Positions 51,217 to 59,645 of a stretch of DNA of 64,000 nucleotides are shown piece by piece. Both the position numbers and the translations under genes were made by a program. The first letter of the stretch is position 1. Each line of letters starts with the position of its first letter. The notes under the pieces were generated by a model, which saw nothing but the letters and a program-made list of their open reading frames with translations, was not told the DNA's origin and searched no databases. Source of the DNA: CAYRUP01 sp964578975 (GTDB lineage Bacteria; Pseudomonadota; Gammaproteobacteria; DSM-16500); assembly GCA_964578975.1 (NCBI GenBank), contig CAZOFA010000001.1, positions 12,732-76,731 on the forward strand, read 5' to 3'.

Positions 51217-53799
51217 ATGCGTCGTTACCTCATAAAAACTATTCTGCTGCTCGCAATGTTCTATCTTCCCAGTGCAATGGCTGCTCTGCAACCCAATTCG
51301 CTCACCGAATCCGCCATTGCAAAAGAATTAGGTTGGATCCCGACCGCCGATAATCGTTGTGGCGGATTTTACCTGGATGAACCATTCCCTGCCGCAAAAA
51401 AACTGGAAAATACCGATCAAATACAAGTCACTGCCAATCAAATGTTGTTTGCGCAACATGGCACATCGATCGGTCAAGGTGGCGTGACGATTACGCGTTT
51501 TGGTCAACACATTATTGCGCGCAAAGCTTATTTATATCGCGATCCAACGACGGGCAAATTAAACACCATTGATTTAGTCGACGATGTCATCTTGCGTGAA
51601 CCGAACAGTGTGATTGTCGCCAAGAAGGCTCACTTTGACATCAAAACCAAAGGTGAAACCTTACATGAAATTCTTTATCGTAGCGCAATTTATAGCAAAG
51701 AAAGTCTGCCAAGAAAAAAGAGTGTCTATTCGGCTCAAGAACTCGAAAAACCGCGCGTCATCACGCAATTGAGTGCGTGGGGTCACGCCAATGAATTCAC
51801 TCAAGTGGAATCACACGTGTATGAGTTTCAAAATGCAACCTATAGCACTTGTCCACCGGTGTCGAATACATGGCAAGTGAGCGCGAGCCGTATCAACTTA
51901 AATCGAAACACGGGACGCGGTATTGCAAGAAATGCGCGTGTATATGTGAAAGGGATTCCGGTTTTTTATACGCCTTATCTTAATTTTCCGATTGATGCGC
52001 GTCGTCAAACCGGTTTTCTCAATCCAACGGTTGGCACCTCCAGTAAAACCGGCGCCTATCTGCGCACACCTTTTTATTGGAACATTGCACCGAATTATGA
52101 TTCGACGACCACACCGGCTTATTTAGCCACGCGTGGTTTACAAATCACCGAATTATTTCGTTATCTGACACCGACCAGTTCTGGAAATATGACGATTTCA
52201 GCACTGCCCAATGACAAAGCTTTTTCCGATCAAAAAGAATCGTATCCGCTGAAGTATGGCTCATCGACCAATCCATTTGTCCAAGCTGATTTGCGCCACT
52301 TGGAAAATGCAAGTGATACGCGTAGTTCGATCAATTGGGAAAATAATTCGCGCTTTAATGAGCACTGGTTTGCCAATGTCGATTATAGTCATGTCAGTGA
52401 TGATTATTATTTAACGGACTTAAATAATAATTTTAATGAAGTGACACAAAATCAATTGCTGCAACAAGGTGAAGTCGGTTATCAAAATCCGTACTGGAAA
52501 ATTCTCACGCGTGTGCAGGGTTATCAAACGCTGCATCCCGTCGATCAAAATGTCGTACAAAACCAATATACGCGTTTGCCGCAAATTTTGATTGATGGAA
52601 ATTATCCGAATGCACCGGGTGGTTTTAATTATTTTGTCATGAGTGATCTCACGCATTTTGACATTACCCAAACACCGGGCAGCAGTGTGATTCCACCGCT
52701 GGGCAATCGTTTGCATGCGCAGCCAGGCATTTCTTTACCGTTTAATCGTCCTTATTTTTATTTTACGCCGCGTTTGCAATTTGCGTTGACGCAATATCAA
52801 TTAAGACAAGTGACGGCTAACAATCCAACGGATCCCAGTCGTGCTTTGCCGATTTTTGATATTAATTCTGGTTTGTATTTCGATCGTTTAATTAATATTT
52901 TTAATCACGGCTATCGCCAAACATTAGAACCACAAATTTATTACACCTATGTTCCGTACAAAAACCAAGATGAAATTCCGGTGTTTGATACGACCGTGAA
53001 TACACTCACGTATGATGAATTATTTATGTATAACCGTTTTAGCGGACTTGATCGTATTGGTGATGCGAATCAAATTAGTTATGGTCTCGCCACACGCTTG
53101 ATTGACGATCAAAGCGGTTATGAAAAATTACGCGCGGGCATCGGCCAAATACTTTATTTTCGCGATCGCAAAGTGACACTTTGCACGAACTCAACTGTGC
53201 ATCAACTGAATTCCAGTTTGACGTGTACTGACACACCGGATAATCCCGAGAACACTTTCAACAAATCACCGCTTTCGGGCATGTTGAGCTATAACTTAAA
53301 TCCCAATTGGAGTTTAATCGGTAACAGCATTTGGGATGTGCAACGCAATGAATTCAATAACCAAACGATTACACTGCATTATCAACCCGATCTGCGCAAA
53401 ATTGTGAATGTGGGGTATAGCTTTGTGCGTAATGGGGATCAACTCGTTAATGATACACCCGGTAGCCCGGCCAGTAATTTATCGCAAACCGATTTTTCCT
53501 TTGCCTGGCCCATCGCCCGCGATTGGAGCTCGGTCGGTCGCTGGACGCAAAACTGGAATCATCACCATTTTCAGAACCTGTTATATGGTTTACAATACGA
53601 CAGTTGCTGTTGGGCTGTTAGGTTTATTGCCGGTAGATCCTTTACCAATCTAAGTCCTAGTAATACCTATCAATACAATAGTGTATTTTTTGTCCAATTT
53701 GCCCTGAAGGGTTTGGGCAATTTCGGTAATGCCGATCCCAGCCAACTCCTGAGCAGTAGTATCTCAGGCTATCAAACCAATTTTGGGCAGGATTATTAA
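51217..53799 (+). CDS. lptD: LPS-assembly protein LptD
   Basis: Outer-membrane barrel that inserts lipopolysaccharide. ATG 51217 with AAGGAAG upstream gives 860 residues with a signal peptide (RRYLIKTILLLAMFYLPSAMA). The N-terminal OstA-like beta-jellyroll spans about 50-190 (ITRFGQHIIARKAYLYRDPT). The barrel includes VYVKGIPVFYTPYLNFPID, the most recognisable LptD block, followed by RRQTGFLNPTVG. Cysteine pairs (for example CCW near the end) may form the disulfides that plug needs. Followed directly by surA and pdxA. Confidence 0.95.
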   Translation: MRRYLIKTILLLAMFYLPSAMAALQPNSLTESAIAKELGWIPTADNRCGGFYLDEPFPAAKKLENTDQIQVTANQMLFAQHGTSIGQGGVTITRFGQHIIARKAYLYRDPTTGKLNTIDLVDDVILREPNSVIVAKKAHFDIKTKGETLHEILYRSAIYSKESLPRKKSVYSAQELEKPRVITQLSAWGHANEFTQVESHVYEFQNATYSTCPPVSNTWQVSASRINLNRNTGRGIARNARVYVKGIPVFYTPYLNFPIDARRQTGFLNPTVGTSSKTGAYLRTPFYWNIAPNYDSTTTPAYLATRGLQITELFRYLTPTSSGNMTISALPNDKAFSDQKESYPLKYGSSTNPFVQADLRHLENASDTRSSINWENNSRFNEHWFANVDYSHVSDDYYLTDLNNNFNEVTQNQLLQQGEVGYQNPYWKILTRVQGYQTLHPVDQNVVQNQYTRLPQILIDGNYPNAPGGFNYFVMSDLTHFDITQTPGSSVIPPLGNRLHAQPGISLPFNRPYFYFTPRLQFALTQYQLRQVTANNPTDPSRALPIFDINSGLYFDRLINIFNHGYRQTLEPQIYYTYVPYKNQDEIPVFDTTVNTLTYDELFMYNRFSGLDRIGDANQISYGLATRLIDDQSGYEKLRAGIGQILYFRDRKVTLCTNSTVHQLNSSLTCTDTPDNPENTFNKSPLSGMLSYNLNPNWSLIGNSIWDVQRNEFNNQTITLHYQPDLRKIVNVGYSFVRNGDQLVNDTPGSPASNLSQTDFSFAWPIARDWSSVGRWTQNWNHHHFQNLLYGLQYDSCCWAVRFIAGRSFTNLSPSNTYQYNSVFFVQFALKGLGNFGNADPSQLLSSSISGYQTNFGQDY

Positions 53800-54789
53800 A
53801 TGATGAAAAAATTTCGATGCGTAATGATGATGTTATTCGCACTTTCTTTAAGTAGTGCGGCACTGGCTAAATCAAATGAACAATCACTGGATCGCATTGT
53901 AGCGGTAGTGAATGACGCGGTGATCACACAAACGGATCTCAACAAAGCGATTGATACCACAAAAAATCAAATGCTGGCGGCGAATGCGCCGTTACCCGCG
54001 GCCACTGTGTTACGTAAACAAGTGCTCAATCAACTGATTGATCGCAAATTACAATTGCAAGCGGCTGAGCAAGCGGGCATTCGTGTCAAAGACGAGCAAC
54101 TTGATCAAGCGATTGGAAGAATTGCGGCAGGAAATAATATGCCCGTGTCTGAACTTTATCAAAAAGTGGTGGCATCCGGTTTATCAAAAACAGATTATCG
54201 CAAAGAAATTCGTGAAGAAATTACTTTGCAACAAATTGCGCAACAAGAAGCGGGATCAAAAATTACTGTGACGCCTGATGAAGTCAAACGCTTTATGCAA
54301 AAAAAATCATGGCAAGTGGCAGATAACGTGACGGAATATCTCATCGAAGATCTTTTGGTGTTGTATCCTGACAAACCGAGCGCGACTGATCTTGCGACTT
54401 TAAAACAACAAGCAGAAACAATTTCAAACAAAGCACGTCAAGGCACGCGTTTTAAAGACATTGCAACTGAATTTGCGAATAATAAATCGGTTGAAGAATC
54501 TGATCTTGGCTGGCGCAAACTGGCAGAAATCCCCACGGCTTTTGCAAATCAAATTGAAAAAATGAAAAAAGGCAGCATCAATGGCCCGATCGAAACATCA
54601 AATGGTTTGCATATCATTCGTCTGGTGGATATGCGCCAAGCGAAAAATCAAGAGCCGGGAGCCGCATCGCCTTCAGAAAAACAAGTGGAGCAAATGGTTT
54701 ATCAACAAAAACTTGAATCCATTGTGAAACGCTGGGTGGCGCGCTTACGTACGCAAGCTGTTATTAACATGCAGCCAGAAAATGCATAA
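53800..54789 (+). CDS. surA: Periplasmic chaperone/peptidyl-prolyl isomerase SurA, one parvulin domain
   Basis: Chaperone for outer-membrane proteins. 329 residues, signal peptide ending AALAK. The N-terminal chaperone domain is typical (LDRIVAVVNDAVITQTDLNK, then LRKQVLNQLIDRKLQLQAAE). A single parvulin domain is seen at about 180-285 (ARQGTRFKDIATEFANN, ESDLGWRKLAEIP, GPIETSNGLHIIRLVDMR), whereas E. coli SurA (428) has two. The C-terminal helix is present. Starts on the base after the lptD stop and overlaps pdxA by eight bases. Confidence 0.93.
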   Translation: MMKKFRCVMMMLFALSLSSAALAKSNEQSLDRIVAVVNDAVITQTDLNKAIDTTKNQMLAANAPLPAATVLRKQVLNQLIDRKLQLQAAEQAGIRVKDEQLDQAIGRIAAGNNMPVSELYQKVVASGLSKTDYRKEIREEITLQQIAQQEAGSKITVTPDEVKRFMQKKSWQVADNVTEYLIEDLLVLYPDKPSATDLATLKQQAETISNKARQGTRFKDIATEFANNKSVEESDLGWRKLAEIPTAFANQIEKMKKGSINGPIETSNGLHIIRLVDMRQAKNQEPGAASPSEKQVEQMVYQQKLESIVKRWVARLRTQAVINMQPENA

Positions 54790-55765
54790 CCCTATCGCTC
54801 GAATTCTGATTACACCGGGTGAGCCTGCTGGCATTGGGCCTGATCTAACCATTCAGATTGCGCAACAAGCGTGGGATGCAGAACTGATTGTGGTGGCTGA
54901 TCCTGAGTTATTGAAATCGCGTGCGCATGCATTAAATTTACCGCTGACACTGATTCCGTTTGAGCAAAACGCAACGCCGGAACGTAGTAAAGCGCATACA
55001 TTAAAAATTATTCCGCAAGCGCTGCGAGCCACTTGCCACCCGGGAAAATTAAATCCTGACAATGCACGTTATGTACTTGACAGCTTAGAACTTGCAGCGG
55101 ATTATTGTGCGACCTATCGAATGGATGCATTAGTCACCGGTCCTGTGCACAAAGGTATTATTAACGCGGCTGGTATTGCGTTTACTGGACACACTGAATT
55201 TTTTGCAAAACGTTTTTCTGTTGATCAACCCGTGATGTTATTTGTGACGCCGCACTGCAAAGTCGCACTGGTCACCACGCATCTTGCGCTATCCCAAGTG
55301 CCAAGCGCTATTACCCGTGAAAAATTAACGCGCGTGATACAGATTTTACAGATTGAATTACAGAAAAAATTCAAGTTAAATAATCCCAGGATTTTGGTAT
55401 GTGGATTAAATCCGCATGCAGGCGAACAAGGATATCTTGGCCGCGAAGAGATTGACACGATTGAGCCCGTCTTAAACGAATTCGCGGCGGAAAAAATGGA
55501 TATAAAAGGTCCTTTGCCCGCGGACACGATTTTCACAGAACACTATTTGAAACAAGCAGATGTGATTCTTGCGATGTACCATGATCAAGCGTTACCGGTG
55601 GTTAAATACATGGGATTTGGTCATGCGGTGAATGTGACGCTGGGGTTACCGTTTATTCGCACCTCAGTCGATCATGGCACGGCACTTGATCTGGCGGGGA
55701 CGGCGAGTGCGGATGCGGGGAGTTTGCTTGAAGCGATAAAATTGGCGATTGAGTTGGCTGCATAG
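54782..55765 (+). CDS. pdxA: 4-hydroxythreonine-4-phosphate dehydrogenase
   Basis: NAD-dependent enzyme of vitamin B6 synthesis acting after PdxB and SerC. 327 residues. ITPGEPAGIGPDL at the N-terminus, VTGPVHKGIIN, and the three metal-binding histidines in TGHTEFFA, GLNPHAGEQG and MYHDQALPVVKYMGFG. SVDHGTALDLAGT ends the core. In gammaproteobacteria rsmA (ksgA) usually follows; here low-quality sequence and a scaffold gap follow instead. Confidence 0.96.
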   Translation: MHNPIARILITPGEPAGIGPDLTIQIAQQAWDAELIVVADPELLKSRAHALNLPLTLIPFEQNATPERSKAHTLKIIPQALRATCHPGKLNPDNARYVLDSLELAADYCATYRMDALVTGPVHKGIINAAGIAFTGHTEFFAKRFSVDQPVMLFVTPHCKVALVTTHLALSQVPSAITREKLTRVIQILQIELQKKFKLNNPRILVCGLNPHAGEQGYLGREEIDTIEPVLNEFAAEKMDIKGPLPADTIFTEHYLKQADVILAMYHDQALPVVKYMGFGHAVNVTLGLPFIRTSVDHGTALDLAGTASADAGSLLEAIKLAIELAA

Positions 55766-56103
55766 GTAATATCATCCGCGCTGAAGGCGCACTAGCAGTC
55801 AGCCGCGTTGCGGGGGCGCCGGGTGTACCGGGGGCCAGCGGTGAGTGGTGAGGTTGAGTTTGGGAGGGGTTAAAAAAAAAAAAAAAATAAAAAATAAAAA
55901 AAAAAAAAAAANNNNNNNNNNGTGTGTGCGTCTCGCGAAAATTTTGGCCATTGAGTGGGCTTCATCGGTATTATCTCCCGCGGTTATGGCGAACTCGCCG
56001 GTTAGAGCGTCGTCCCGGGGCTTGTCCGCGGGACGACGTGTTTAGAGTGGCGCTTTTCGGGGATGACATATAATAAAAAAAATTAAGTAAAAAAGGAAAC
56101 AAC
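55766..56103. other. Gene-free stretch with scaffold gap and homopolymer
   Basis: No gene is supported in these 338 bases. A G-rich segment (55800-55870) is followed by about 40 bases that are nearly all A, then ten N at 55912-55921. The far side holds a family C repeat (56008-56040) and a possible -10 box TATAAT at 56069-56074 for tolC. The A run beside the N block looks like an assembly artefact, so linkage of pdxA to tolC is not certain. Confidence 0.9.
56008..56040. repeat. Family C palindromic repeat
   Basis: CGTCGTCCC...GGGACGACG arms with a CCGCGG-type core; related to the copy at 24605-24634. Here it stands upstream of tolC, in the region following the gap. Confidence 0.75.
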
Positions 56104-57498
56104 ATGAAAAAACGGTTTTTGTGGTTAAGCATTTTTATCGGACTCAGCTTCCAGCTGAATGCTTATGCTGCAGTCGATTTAATTCAAGTGTTTCGCCAAG
56201 CGTTAGTGAGTGACCCAACTTATCAACAAGCGATCTCACAACGTCTTTCCACACGCGAAGGTGTTCCGATTAATTTAGCCGGATTATTACCCAGTGCATC
56301 CGCTGCAATCGCAGAGCCCAGCGTCACACGCACACTCTCATCCGGACCTGCCTCCGGTGGCGTGCGAAGCACGCAGCGTGGTTACAACATGACATTAAAT
56401 CTTTCCCAAACCGTTTTTGATTTTGGTAAATTTGCCGGACTCATGAGCGCAAAAGATTTAGCGAAAGGTGCGGATGCCACACTCAGTGCGGCGACACAAA
56501 ATTTAATGATTCGAGTGGCTTCTGCTTATTTTAATATTTTAAAAGATGAAGATAATTTAGTTTATATCAAATCAACACGCACTGCGTATGCCAAACAATT
56601 AGATCAGGTCACACAACAATATCGCGTGGGATTAAAAACGCTGACCGATGTTTACACGGCGCGCGCTTCTTACGAAACATCGGTCGCCAATTATATTGCC
56701 GGTGAAGCAACGCTGGCGAGTGACAAAGAAAATTTACGCGCGATCACCGGTGTGTTGTATCCTGAGTATGCGCGCTTAAGTGAAGATTTTCCTTTGCTCA
56801 CACCACGCCCCGCGAATATTGATGAGTGGGTTACAACCGCTGGTCGACAAAATTGGTCGGTGAAAGCAGCGCAATATCAAGCAGAATCATTCAGAAATAT
56901 TATCAAACAACAATTTGCCGGACATTTGCCGACCATTGAATTAGAAGGCAGTTACGAAAAAAATTATTATCAAGAATCAGGCAGTAATCAATTTGCCACA
57001 CGCGGTTCGAGTCAAACACATATTTCCAGTGGCAGTATCAATTTTAATATTCCATTAGTGGCAGGCGGACTGGTGGTCGCACAAACCGATCAAGCAAAAT
57101 ATAATTATGAAGTGGCATTGCAACAATTAGAATTTCAATTACGCAGCACGTTGACACAAACACGACAAAGTTATTTAAATGTGGTTGCGGGTATTAGCAA
57201 AATTGCGGCGGATAAACAATCCATCAAATCAAATATCAGTTCAGTGAATGGCATGGAAGCGGGTTATCGCGTTGGCACTGAAATTCTGGTCAACGTGCTC
57301 AATCAACAACAAAATTTATTTGAAGCACAACAACAATATGCCGCAGACCGTTATGCTTACATCAATAATTTATTGTTATTGAAACAAGCGGCAGGTACGC
57401 TGGATATTCAAGATTTAGCGGCCATCAATTCTTGGTTGGTCGAGGGTGGAAAAATCTTCGGGCAAAATCTTGAAGAAGCAGATACGAATAAGATTTAA
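56104..57498 (+). CDS. tolC: Outer-membrane efflux/secretion channel TolC
   Basis: 464 residues with a signal peptide ending AYA. Typical twofold repeated barrel-plus-helical architecture: AVDLIQVFRQALVSDPTYQQ at the start, LNLSQTVFDFGKF, QYRVGLKTLTDVYTARASYE in the first half; FNIPLVAGGLVVAQTDQAKY and GYRVGTEILVNVLNQQQNLF in the second. Serves type I secretion and multidrug efflux together with inner-membrane pumps. SD AAGGAAAC precedes ATG. Two CaaX proteins follow on the same strand. Confidence 0.95.
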   Translation: MKKRFLWLSIFIGLSFQLNAYAAVDLIQVFRQALVSDPTYQQAISQRLSTREGVPINLAGLLPSASAAIAEPSVTRTLSSGPASGGVRSTQRGYNMTLNLSQTVFDFGKFAGLMSAKDLAKGADATLSAATQNLMIRVASAYFNILKDEDNLVYIKSTRTAYAKQLDQVTQQYRVGLKTLTDVYTARASYETSVANYIAGEATLASDKENLRAITGVLYPEYARLSEDFPLLTPRPANIDEWVTTAGRQNWSVKAAQYQAESFRNIIKQQFAGHLPTIELEGSYEKNYYQESGSNQFATRGSSQTHISSGSINFNIPLVAGGLVVAQTDQAKYNYEVALQQLEFQLRSTLTQTRQSYLNVVAGISKIAADKQSIKSNISSVNGMEAGYRVGTEILVNVLNQQQNLFEAQQQYAADRYAYINNLLLLKQAAGTLDIQDLAAINSWLVEGGKIFGQNLEEADTNKI

Positions 57499-57534
57499 TA
57501 ACAACATAACAAAAATTAAGACGAGGATTATAAA

Positions 57535-58116
57535 ATGGCAATTGGCAGAACTGGTAAATTATTTATTATTGATTTTACAATAATAGCACCCTATAACACG
57601 ATAGCATCGCAAGATTTTAAAGAAAGACACTCTTCATTTTTAGCGCAATGGCAGCAATTAGTTAGGGATATAATAACCAATGGGCATCAAATTGCTTTTG
57701 TTTCTTTTGAAAATGGGGTTGCTGATCCCATGCTTGCTGCGATATGCGAGAAAAGAATAGGATTATCAGATAGAAATAAATATAACGTTTATGCAAACCT
57801 GAGTCCGACAGCAGAGGTAAATAAACAAATTGAAGAAATTTCGCAAGCAGAAAAAAACAACACTATTGTGTTAGTCAGTCATAGTAAAAATTTTTATCAT
57901 GCCGCCAAGAAATACCAACAGGTAATAGCTAGTGTTCACCCACCGGAGGCTTTTGAACAACTCCAAGAGTTAGTTAAGCAATTACCTAAAAAATCTAACC
58001 AATCTGCGCTTCGAGCATATTCTTCGGTTAGTCCGAGAAATGGAGTACCAGAAAAGGAAAAAGGAAAAGAAAAACCGAAAGAAGATTTAAAATGTTGTGT
58101 TTGCGCAACCATGTAA
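57535..58116 (+). CDS. Hypothetical CaaX protein (CATM), paralogue of the next gene
   Basis: 193 residues with no signal peptide. Residues about 8-150 look like an alpha/beta Rossmann- or HAD-like fold: LFIIDFTIIAP (opening strand with one Asp), WQQLVRDIITNGHQIAFVSF, NNTIVLVSHSKNF. The catalytic second Asp of HAD is absent, so enzymatic activity is doubtful. The C-terminus is KEKGKEKPKEDLKCCVCATM: a Lys-rich segment, two extra cysteines and a terminal CATM that fits a farnesylation CaaX box. This is the arrangement of prenylated, palmitoylated host GTPases, so a translocated membrane-targeted effector is inferred. SD GAGGA upstream. Confidence 0.75.
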   Translation: MAIGRTGKLFIIDFTIIAPYNTIASQDFKERHSSFLAQWQQLVRDIITNGHQIAFVSFENGVADPMLAAICEKRIGLSDRNKYNVYANLSPTAEVNKQIEEISQAEKNNTIVLVSHSKNFYHAAKKYQQVIASVHPPEAFEQLQELVKQLPKKSNQSALRAYSSVSPRNGVPEKEKGKEKPKEDLKCCVCATM

Positions 58117-58125
58117 GGATAGAAA

Positions 58126-58770
58126 ATGATTACATCTAGAAATATTACTAATGCGCTATTTGTTTTTGATTTTGCAACAGTAAAAGATAATTTTCACCGT
58201 CGCAGGGCGGCATGGAGCCAATTATTTGAAGACATAATTAAAATGAATAATCGAATTGCGATTATTCATTTGCGTGAACAAAATGGGCAAAGAGAAAACA
58301 TCTTCACGTATTTAGATTCTGAGATAGCTTTATCAAATGACACATTAGGAAAACTTTATCTGCAATCTAATTTCCCAATAGGAGTGGGAATCAATCAAGA
58401 AATTTATGAGGCCGTTAAGCATTTTAATAAAGTAATAGATGCGAAAAATATTTTTTTAATCAGTAATCAATTAGTAAATTTACAAAAAGCTCAAGCTAAT
58501 AGTTTATTAACCCATGATGGCGCTATTTTCGTTACTAGCGATGTTGATAGTATCATTCACGCGGGCATTGTTAACGTTTCCGAAGACAATTTGGTTGATT
58601 ATCTGCAGGTGTTAGTTCCACCAGAGGAAAAAACAATGTTAAAACCCCCCCCACGAAGAAACCTTTCAGGATGGAGAGCGCTTATACCTCTAACGGGGTC
58701 TGCTGATTCAGGAAATGATTCAGAAAAAACGGTTACTCGTTGTAGTGGTCTTGGTTGTACAGTGTCGTAA
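58126..58770 (+). CDS. Hypothetical CaaX protein (CTVS), paralogue of the previous gene
   Basis: 214 residues. It shares the layout of its neighbour nine bases upstream: opening strand LFVFDFATV, WSQLFEDIIKMNNRIAIIHL, a shared 'LS' turn (SEIALSNDT), NIFLISNQLV and a closing VSEDNLVDYLQVLV. Identity is low but the order of elements matches, so a tandem duplication followed by divergence is likely. The tail is Pro- and Gly-rich (PPEEKTMLKPPPRRNLS) and ends TRCSGLGCTVS; CTVS fits a CaaX box favouring farnesyltransferase, with another Cys five residues before the box Cys. No signal peptide. Enzymatic role unknown. Confidence 0.75.
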   Translation: MITSRNITNALFVFDFATVKDNFHRRRAAWSQLFEDIIKMNNRIAIIHLREQNGQRENIFTYLDSEIALSNDTLGKLYLQSNFPIGVGINQEIYEAVKHFNKVIDAKNIFLISNQLVNLQKAQANSLLTHDGAIFVTSDVDSIIHAGIVNVSEDNLVDYLQVLVPPEEKTMLKPPPRRNLSGWRALIPLTGSADSGNDSEKTVTRCSGLGCTVS

Positions 58771-58779
58771 CTTCCACGT

Positions 58780-58805
58780 GTCATTCCCGCGTAGGCGGGA
58801 ATGAC
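58780..58805. repeat. Family A palindromic repeat
   Basis: 11-bp arms GTCATTCCCGC/GCGGGAATGAC with a GTAG loop, at the convergent junction between the CaaX gene and yfhL. Confidence 0.9.
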
Positions 58806-58827
58806 AATGGCGAAGTACCGGGAACAG

Positions 58828-59082
58828 TTACTTTTTCTCTTCCACCAAGTGTCGATACTTCTCCATCAACTGTTCTTTCGTTTCCACATACAAAGGATCC
58901 AACGGAATACAATCCACCGGACAAACCGCCACACATTGCGGCTCAGCAAAATGTCCCACACATTCCGTACACTTCTTCGGATCAATTTCAAAAATGATTT
59001 CACCCTGATAAATGGCATTGTTCGGACACACCGGTTCGCAAACATCGCAATTAATACATTCATCAGTAATTTTTAACGCCAT
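58828..59082 (-). CDS. yfhL: Ferredoxin with two 4Fe-4S clusters, YfhL type
   Basis: 84 residues. First cluster motif CINCDVCEPVCP and second CTECVGHFAEPQCVAVCP, the latter with the long eight-residue gap of YfhL/Alvin-type ferredoxins. The C-terminal helix (KEQLMEKYRHLVEEKK) is also characteristic. A low-potential electron carrier in the cytoplasm. The coaD gene upstream ends six bases before its start, as in many gammaproteobacteria. Confidence 0.95.
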   Translation of the reverse strand: MALKITDECINCDVCEPVCPNNAIYQGEIIFEIDPKKCTECVGHFAEPQCVAVCPVDCIPLDPLYVETKEQLMEKYRHLVEEKK

Positions 59083-59088
59083 GTTTTT

Positions 59089-59580
<492 letters not shown>

Positions 59581-59615
59581 TTAATTCAAGAAAACATCGC
59601 GTTCGTATTATAAGC

Positions 59616-59621
59616 TATAAT
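59616..59621 (+). promoter_or_regulatory. Candidate -10 box for the malic enzyme gene
   Basis: Perfect TATAAT, 24 bases before the ATG, with GGGGGT as the ribosome site. -35 is weak. Confidence 0.42.
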
Positions 59622-59645
59622 AGAAGTAAATGCTCTGGGGGTCTT

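Noticed and set aside
55845..56045. Reading frame across the N block
   Set aside because: Poly-lysine from the A homopolymer and undefined residues; an artefact of the scaffold gap.
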